64,000 nucleotides of DNA from Ectobius pallidus (lineage: Eukaryota; Arthropoda; Insecta; Blattodea; Ectobiidae). Shown here piece by piece: positions 58,101-64,000 of the stretch. Each line of letters begins with the position of its first letter. Position 1 is the stretch's first letter. The position numbers were made by a program, and so were the translations under genes. Where the stretch lies: positions 21,525,023-21,589,022 of the forward strand of contig CAXKWD010000007.1 in the NCBI GenBank assembly GCA_964059195.1, given 5' to 3'. The notes beneath the pieces were generated by a model. It saw only the letters and a list, made by a program, of their open reading frames with translations, did no database searches and was not told where the DNA came from.

Positions 58101-59353
58101 TATTCTTTTACGCATCTTACTGTGATTGATGGCGTTTAGATGATTTAAAGTTACACCGATTACATGTATTATTGCTTGCGAAAGTAACGAAAGCTAATTG
58201 ATTTTAGTTCCTTTGACCATGTAAACAGTAATGTGACGTCACACTGTTTGCCGAAACGTCCATGGTGATATAAGCTAGAACAGTAAACTTTGAGTGTAAA
58301 TTTAAATATTCTCTGTTATCCTATTGCAGAACTTTAAACCCAAAATCCACGAGATGCTATACACTATTTGAGAGTGTAAAATTATGAATACTATATTGTA
58401 AAGTTTCAAATTGAACGGCTGTGGAGACAAGAAGTAATATTAGCAGGATGTGTATGAAATTTTTAAAAGATTTTCACATAGGAGAGAGGTTCTATCTGAC
58501 CTGTTTAAAACTGTATAATATAGTAACAAAACATAACGGCGTTGAAGCAGATGCTTTAGAAATTGTGCAATCTATAGAAAAATCACACAATGTCCATTCG
58601 AAACCTAAACCCATAGGCTGCAATAAATAATATCTCTCTTTCCATATACCCTAGTTCTAATTTTTAACACATTGTGAACAGATCATTTCTGCACTTTAAA
58701 GATTTCCGCTACCCCCCATAAATTACTTTCTACCTGCTTTCAAGTTTCGGGCCTTCAACTAATTGGGTCATAAATAATCATAACTATTCTTCATGCAAGC
58801 AAATATTTCTAGACCAGGCATTTTCTACTTTTAGTATCTTTTCCCATTCGATATGCATCGTTAATATGAATCAGCAGCAAGAACGTAAACACCGCCACCG
58901 TTATGTGTCAATAACAAAATTGCAGAAGAAAAAAAAGGATTTCAGTGGATGTCCTACCTATCATCAGCAAAATGTAGGCCTGTATAGCTACAGTACAATC
59001 AGATACGTAACTGTAAAGTAATAACTAGCAAATACCCATCAAATAAGTTCCTGTTTTAATTAATCTACGGTTTAATTGTGTTTTATTGAATAATTGTGAA
59101 GAATACCGGGTGTATAACTTGATTTTTTCAGACTTCACTTTATTTTGAAATGTTCTGCAAGGAGAATGGAATGAGCTGAATAGCTATGTTATATTTTGTC
59201 AAGTAGACAGAAAGATTCTATATGTGAGAGTAGGCTATGAATATAATGATAGGTGTAAAAAAGGATATCATCGTTAATGAAATAGGCTGCTGAGCATGTT
59301 AATAGGCGTTTTAAGTTACGGGGGCTACTGTTTAAAGTTCCAAATCCTCAGTC

Positions 59354-59566
59354 TTAGGCCGCCCCCTGGCTGAGTGGTTAGACCGCTCGCCCTCCACCGC
59401 TGGGACCCGGGATCGTATCTCGATGGATCCATGTGGAATTTGTGGTGGACAAAGTGGGGTCGGGGCAGGCTTTCTCGGGGTGCTCCGGTTTCCCCTGCCA
59501 TATATAATTCCATCGTTGCTCCATTCATCATAGTATGACCATTTGGTTGTAATAAAGAATTATTAT
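59354..59566 (+). mobile_element. SINE-E, full-length with TSD (innermost of nest)
   Basis: A tRNA-like head (CCCTGGCTGAGTGGTTAGAC; B box diverged) runs into GTGGTGGACAAAGTGGGGTC, GGCTTTCTCGGGGTGCTCCG and an AATAAAGAATTATT tail. The 12-bp duplication AAATCCTCAGTC is perfect at 59342-59353 and 59567-59578. It is the youngest layer of the nest by position. The 68-codon minus frame over it is incidental. Confidence 0.9.
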
Positions 59567-60159
59567 AAATCCTCAGTCGTAGCTTTCCTTTAACCCAGTG
59601 AGTGGTTAGAGAAACTAGTTATTAAATAACTGTATGGCAGAATTTTTAAGTTTTATTGATAAATTATGTGGTCAGTATTTATATTGTACGCAAAATGAAA
59701 TTTCATATGTGGCTTAGGGCCTTTGTTACATCTGTTTGTCTTTCGTACCATAATACCTGAGAACTATTGCAATTAAACATTTTAAAAATGAATATGGAGT
59801 GTTTATCGTGAATTTAATTCCCACCAATTGAAGGAACTAGCTGTATGGAATGCCATTCAGGGAAATCCGTCAGATTAATTGTAAGTTTTCATTGCAGTAC
59901 TGTAATTTGTTTTAACGTAGTGGTAAGAGAGGTTGTATACGGATTTCACATGTATTATTTGAATGGTGCGCTCGTTTTTGGATACGGACAGCGCCACGCA
60001 CCTTGTCTGCTCTCATTGGTTACCGCACGATGAGGCAACCTCTACAATATAGGCCTACCAGACTTGGGACTACCCCGGCTAGCGACTCTGCGGCGCCTTT
60101 GAGTAGCTGTAGCTGGCTCGCTGCATACACAACGGGGCTTTATAAAACTTTTTCAAGTA

Positions 60160-60350
60160 GCAAGACTGCAAGAGTCTTGCAGTTAGGTCTTGTTCTTGCC
60201 AGAGTCTTGCAGGGTTGGTCTTGGTCTTGGTCTCGGTCTTGCATGGTCGGTCTTGGTCTTGGTCTTGCTAACGCTGATGCGGTCTTGGTCTTGGTCTCGG
60301 TCTTGCATTTTCTGCAAGACCAAGACCAAGACTGCAAGACCAAGACTGGT
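60160..60350 (+). repeat. GGTCTT array, right subterminal
   Basis: Starts with GCAAGAGTCTTGCAG, continues as GGTCTTGGTCTTGGTCTCGG units with TCTTGCA spacers, and flips to CAAGACCAAGACC units in the last ~45 bp. Layout mirrors the left array. Confidence 0.92.
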
Positions 60351-60547
60351 CTCGCTCATCATTAATTACCCAATAAACAGCATTTTTTCAATGTATCAGT
60401 ATTAATCCGTAAGGGACTTCATAAAAGTGATAACACTGATAACATTACCCGATTGATAACATTATGCGCGATTCCATTATGCGGCGTTCACTGTATACAG
60501 AAAAACGCACGAAGATTATTTTGGTTGCGTATTTCCGGTGTATGAGA

Positions 60548-60641
60548 AGATTCAGTTTATTTCAGTATTTTTTAGCATTTCCGAAATTTTTTTCAGATTC
60601 AGTTTATTTCAGTATTTTTTAGCATTTCCGAAAACGTTTTC
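60548..60641 (+). repeat. Near-perfect tandem duplication, 47-bp period
   Basis: AGATTCAGTTTATTTCAGTA...GCATTTCCGAAA occurs twice in tandem, ~40 bp identical, separated by a T-run. High identity suggests recent slippage. Confidence 0.92.
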
Positions 60642-61363
60642 CGAATTAATTAAGTTAGTATTCACGGTCAAATATTGTGTTAACGGCTAGTGTAGTACTG
60701 TTGATTCTTATGACTGAATCATTGAGGAACGAATTTCTAAAGCTTCATATCAAAGAATTTTGTTTTTATATGCTTTCTTATATTACTTTGCATTTTTAGT
60801 GTATACTCGGTCAAATTAAACTGGCCGCTGTCCGAAAAATACTTCTTTGATCGTTTGGGAGTGCCAGTTTTGATATGAAGATGTCGAATATTTGATATAG
60901 CCTATGCAGTGGCTTTAACTCTGCGAGGAAAAATAAAACTTCTTATTGTTAGGTATTTATTATTGTTATTATTATTACTATAGTAATATTATTAATAATA
61001 ATTTATTATGTTTATACTTCTTATGTTTATAATTTTACATAGCTATTTATACAATACTAGAACGGAGTAAAGAAACGTCTCACAATGCAAAACCATGCAG
61101 CAAATTTCATTTTGACCAATAGTACATTCGGTTGACACATGTTAATTTAAATTTAAATTAAATAGGCCTACTTAATAATACTGGTGGAAGTGAAGGAATG
61201 TGAACGACAGGCGTTATAAAATTATTATAAAATTTACATGTTCCGTGAAATATTATAAAACCCCTTCCCATCTTATTAACTTGCCTATGTACAGTTAATT
61301 TTTTAAACAGTGTTATAATTATGTTTTTATGGAGGTTTTGTGATGGAAGGAAGCCATGATAAT
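60642..61363. other. Unassigned DNA with (TTA)n
   Basis: An interrupted TTA/TAA microsatellite at ~60957-61005; otherwise nothing. Confidence 0.5.
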
Positions 61364-62115
61364 AGCTATTTATGTATCAAGTACGCAAAATAACGCTTTA
61401 GCGGACGCCGATAAAGTTCTATAATTAATTATAGTCTAATGAAAGGTAGTCAGCCATTTGTTAACGTCATATTCTCACAGAACAACAATGAACCGTACCA
61501 ATACGAAATGAGGTATAGATGCACAATATATGAGTCGCTTGTATGTAAACCATATTGAATACGAACTAGTATTTATGAAAAACTTGTGAAAATATGAGTG
61601 ATTATTCCGAGGAAATTTCAATCCAAGCCAGAAACATTCAATTGGAACTGCTACCAGTAAAATCTCGGTAGCAGTAGACAAGGTGAAGGAATGTATTATT
61701 GAAATTAAATGCTGGTGCATCCATGCTAAGCAACGTTCCTCTTGTGAACCAAGATATGAAAAGTTGTTGGCTTATATTTGTTGTTATATGATGAAGTAAG
61801 CTACCGTGTTTTGCGAAAACTCATGCAAAGTTTCTGATTAGGCCTATCATAAGGAAACGTGTTGGCTTAAATTTGTTGTTTTATGACCAAATGTATGATT
61901 AAATCCATGTAAAAGTTAGTGTGACCGGTCAATGCTATCTGGATTTTGTTTATAGATTGCCATGGCGACTTTAGCGTCCTAGGCCGATAAAACTGTATTT
62001 TGAATGCAGTTTTATGAAATTTTAGGGGCCTAGGTTGCTAAAATGCAATTTTTCGGCGTGTTACCAGTTCGACAAGCAGCTGTTTTAGGGAGTAGGCCTA
62101 TGTACTAAAAAAGTA
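61364..62115 (+). repeat. Repeat X, copy 2
   Basis: Uninterrupted counterpart of the minus-strand repeat at 8836-10230. It shares both outer blocks and several inner blocks in order. Ends are not flanked by an obvious duplication. No coding frame beyond 81 codons. Confidence 0.7.
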
Positions 62116-62817
62116 TTTGATTTATTGTATGATTTATTTTGCATACACTTCTGTTGCTTTAATAATTCATCAGTTACCTAATTTTGCAGTTATTTCCTAA
62201 ATAGGCCTACTCAACATAAACTCGGGAAATGATCCGTCCTTTCGTCGTGTTATCTATTCCAGAATAAGGGTTGGTGATGTTGGACAAGAAGAAGATTGCA
62301 TTCATAATGGTTAATAATTGCGTTAGTGATGAAAGGGATCTGCAAGGGACCACACAGCATGGGAACAACATGTAAACACTGGTAACGTATGTTATGAAAA
62401 TGCCAGTTTGGAATTTCCTCATTAATGTTAAGCGTGAGCACGGACAGAAAACCAGTTGTCGCGACAATTGGACAGTGGTGCAACTATGTTAATCAGCACC
62501 TTACAACAAGTTGCAGAATTTCTAATCCGCCGTGTAGGAAGAACGCTTCTGAATCAATCATAAACTCGTTAAGCTCAAGGCATACCAAAAATCGATTTCT
62601 TAGCTTGTTTTTTGAAAACACTTTGTAAGTTATGCGTTATTGTAAATCTCAGAATAATAATCCTGTCACATTAATTATCTATAGGATCGTAAAGTACAGC
62701 GTGGTATGGAAAAACTCTTTCTCTTATTAGAGATGAGAGTAGAAATAATTAACTGCTAATGATGTATGGGGTAGGTTGAGGAAATAATAATATTTACTCA
62801 CTGTCCGCCTCTCTGTT
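62116..62817. other. Unassigned DNA
   Basis: Overlapping 67-86 codon frames at 62207-62628 on both strands have no motifs. Confidence 0.4.
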
Positions 62818-63020
62818 TTGCTCATCTCTCTCTCCCCCCTGTCCTTCTACCTTCTCCCCATATCGTGTTTCCCTCACTCTCTGTCTCTATCTTTCAGATT
62901 CTTTCAATATCTTTCTTCCTCTCCCTCTCTCCTTTCTTTCTTTTCTTTCTGTCTTTCTTTCATTCGTTCATGCTTTCCGTCCGTCTATCTATCGGTTTAT
63001 CTTCCTGTCTCTGTTTTTTT

Positions 63021-63063
<43 letters not shown>

Positions 63064-63070
63064 GTCTGTC
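62818..63070 (+). repeat. Pyrimidine-rich tract with (TTTC)n
   Basis: About 250 bp of C/T-rich plus strand, including ~11 perfect TTTC units at 63018-63062 and short CTGT units. It generates two Ser/Phe/Leu-rich frames over 100 codons that are not genes. Confidence 0.92.
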
Positions 63071-63696
63071 TGTCTACCTTATTTTTTATTTCTTTAATAG
63101 TTCTTGCTTCTACCTTCATTTCTTTCATAAGAAAGTTATTAAATGCCTTGCTCTAATTAATTATTATTACATATACAAATGTTAACTTAATGGCACTATA
63201 TAGCTTGATAGTTGATTTGCATTAAATAGTATTGATTAATTAATCTATCTTTAATATGAAGCAAATTATTTCTATTAGTTTCGACCTAATCTTTGATATT
63301 AAACTAAAACCAAAATAGAGGTAGGCTACATTATGAATAATAATCCAGTTAAAGAAATATGGAGTTTAAATTATTTATTTTTAAAATGTTGTCTTTTTTT
63401 TAACATAAGTAACTGTATATCACATTATTCTTTCTTTTCTATTTTTCTATTTTTTAATCTGCTCTTGGTCTCTCCTTTTTTCGCTCTGCACACTTTGGAC
63501 TTGCACCCGAGCACGAGCAAACTTGCTCATTCGGATGTATAAAAATTGTATTTTTTTGTATTTATCTATCTTTTTTCCATAGTAGAACATTTTTGAACCT
63601 GGACTATTGTAAATTGATATTGTGTAAAATTAAAAATTTGTCATTAAAAAAAGGTTTCTAAAATAAAATAAATTCAAAATATATTAAAATAAAAAA
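63071..63696. other. Unassigned DNA
   Basis: AT-rich, nothing recognisable. Confidence 0.4.
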
Positions 63697-63903
63697 TGAA
63701 CGACTCCCATGGCCGTTATGGATGGTTTACATCACCGGAGTCGGTATATATTTATCATGAAGCTCCTCATTTGGTGTTAAAAGGCTTAGTGCACCCCATT
63801 CCAAACCTCCCTACCTTACAAAAATCCGACGAAGTACTAGTCATTAAACCCAGAGTTGCGGCCCTTAGTCAACATTGTAAACCACTAGACCACACAAATG
63901 GTA
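63697..63903 (-). repeat. SINE-D copy, diverged
   Basis: Minus strand: GTGGTCTAGTGGTTTACAAT head, B-box region decayed, then CGGATTTTTGTAAGGTAGGG, GGGGTGCACTAAGCC and CGGCCATGGGAGTCG in the same order as 7930-8272. A 73-codon plus-strand frame across it is incidental. Confidence 0.75.
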
Positions 63904-64000
63904 AATTTATTATATAAAATGTTGTGCTCCTGTAGCCTATGTATACATGTGGACCACGGATAACCGGGTTATATTGTACTGTTATAAAGAAGTCTGGAAT

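Larger units (their letters stand above)
57903..60364. mobile_element. hAT element with GGTCTT subterminal arrays
   Basis: Ends TAGTGATGAGC and, inverted, TAATGATGAGC are flanked by a perfect 8-bp duplication ATTACCCA (57895-57902, 60365-60372). Both ends carry dense GGTCTT/AAGACC hexamer arrays. The ~2 kb interior encodes no recognised transposase; a 69-codon frame at 58421-58630 is not identified. A SINE-E copy (59354-59566) is nested inside. Confidence 0.88.
57247..60493. mobile_element. pogo-like element (outermost of a nest)
   Basis: Ends CAGTGCACGCCGCTTATTGT and, inverted, CAGTGAACGCCGCATAATGG sit inside TA dinucleotides (57245-57246, 60494-60495). CAGTG..C-type ends with TA targets fit the pogo/Tigger branch of Tc1/mariner. 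Subterminal GATAACATTA motifs recur at the right. The 2462-bp hAT element plus its duplication interrupts it; the remainder is ~777 bp without a recognisable transposase. Confidence 0.78.

Noticed and set aside
57780..58129. Frames of 80-111 codons rich in Leu/Val/Trp/Ser or Arg/Pro/Lys/Thr
   Set aside because: Six-base-periodic translation of the GGTCTT array; the same appears at 60003-60405.
62818..63185. Two overlapping Ser/Phe/Leu-rich frames of 106-112 codons
   Set aside because: Generated by a pyrimidine-rich microsatellite.
1..64000. LTR retrotransposons or viral genes
   Set aside because: I found no paired LTR-like direct repeats, no Gag/protease/integrase motifs and no viral protein remnants.

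Overview
This 64 kb window looks like repeat-rich intergenic or intronic DNA from an insect nuclear genome. The evidence is AT-rich sequence with no intact long host gene, an interstitial array of the insect telomere repeat (TTAGG)n, several tRNA-headed SINE families, Helitrons, hAT, Tc1/mariner and pogo-like elements, and degraded non-LTR coding pieces. The mix suggests a large-genome hemimetabolous insect such as a cockroach or termite. That placement is inference; I could run no search.

Layout. 0-8 kb: SINE fragments, a possible hAT-like MITE (3963-4516) and a 1.3 kb hAT-like element (5988-7284) carrying a GC-rich retroelement insertion. 8-13.4 kb: an unnamed dispersed repeat (repeat X) split by a Helitron, a SINE with perfect target duplications, then two head-to-tail Helitrons. 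15-25 kb: short MITEs, two of them hAT type with perfect 8-bp duplications, one inside a SINE. 25-36 kb: tRNA-like SINE clusters, a telomere-like array, a full SINE-A copy and a GC-rich retroelement end. 37-41 kb: a palindromic mariner derivative, a long A-tract minisatellite, a SINE and a broken non-LTR ORF. 42-46.4 kb: the most gene-like block, a decayed copy of what I recall as a multicopy insect gene, interrupted by a 2.9 kb hAT element with a nearly intact transposase. 47-55 kb: a 361-bp tandem duplication containing a Harbinger-like element, a deleted mariner, a Helitron end, and a Tc1/mariner element with ~165-bp terminal repeats inside a hAT MITE. 57.2-60.5 kb: a three-level nest (SINE inside hAT inside a pogo-like element). 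61-64 kb: the second copy of repeat X, a pyrimidine-rich microsatellite and a SINE.

SINE families are labelled here by local letters. A: 10910, 29325, 1249, 7747. B: 39296, 715, 20515. C: the 33590 cluster. D: 7930, 63697. E: 59354, 17655, 2625. F: 46582, 2968.

No cellular pathway, operon, CRISPR array or confirmed functional host gene is visible. The elements are related mainly by insertion order. The nearest thing to a working gene is the hAT transposase at 42787-44920, which appears to be broken only by a one-base homopolymer shift. Boundaries and similarities were read by eye.
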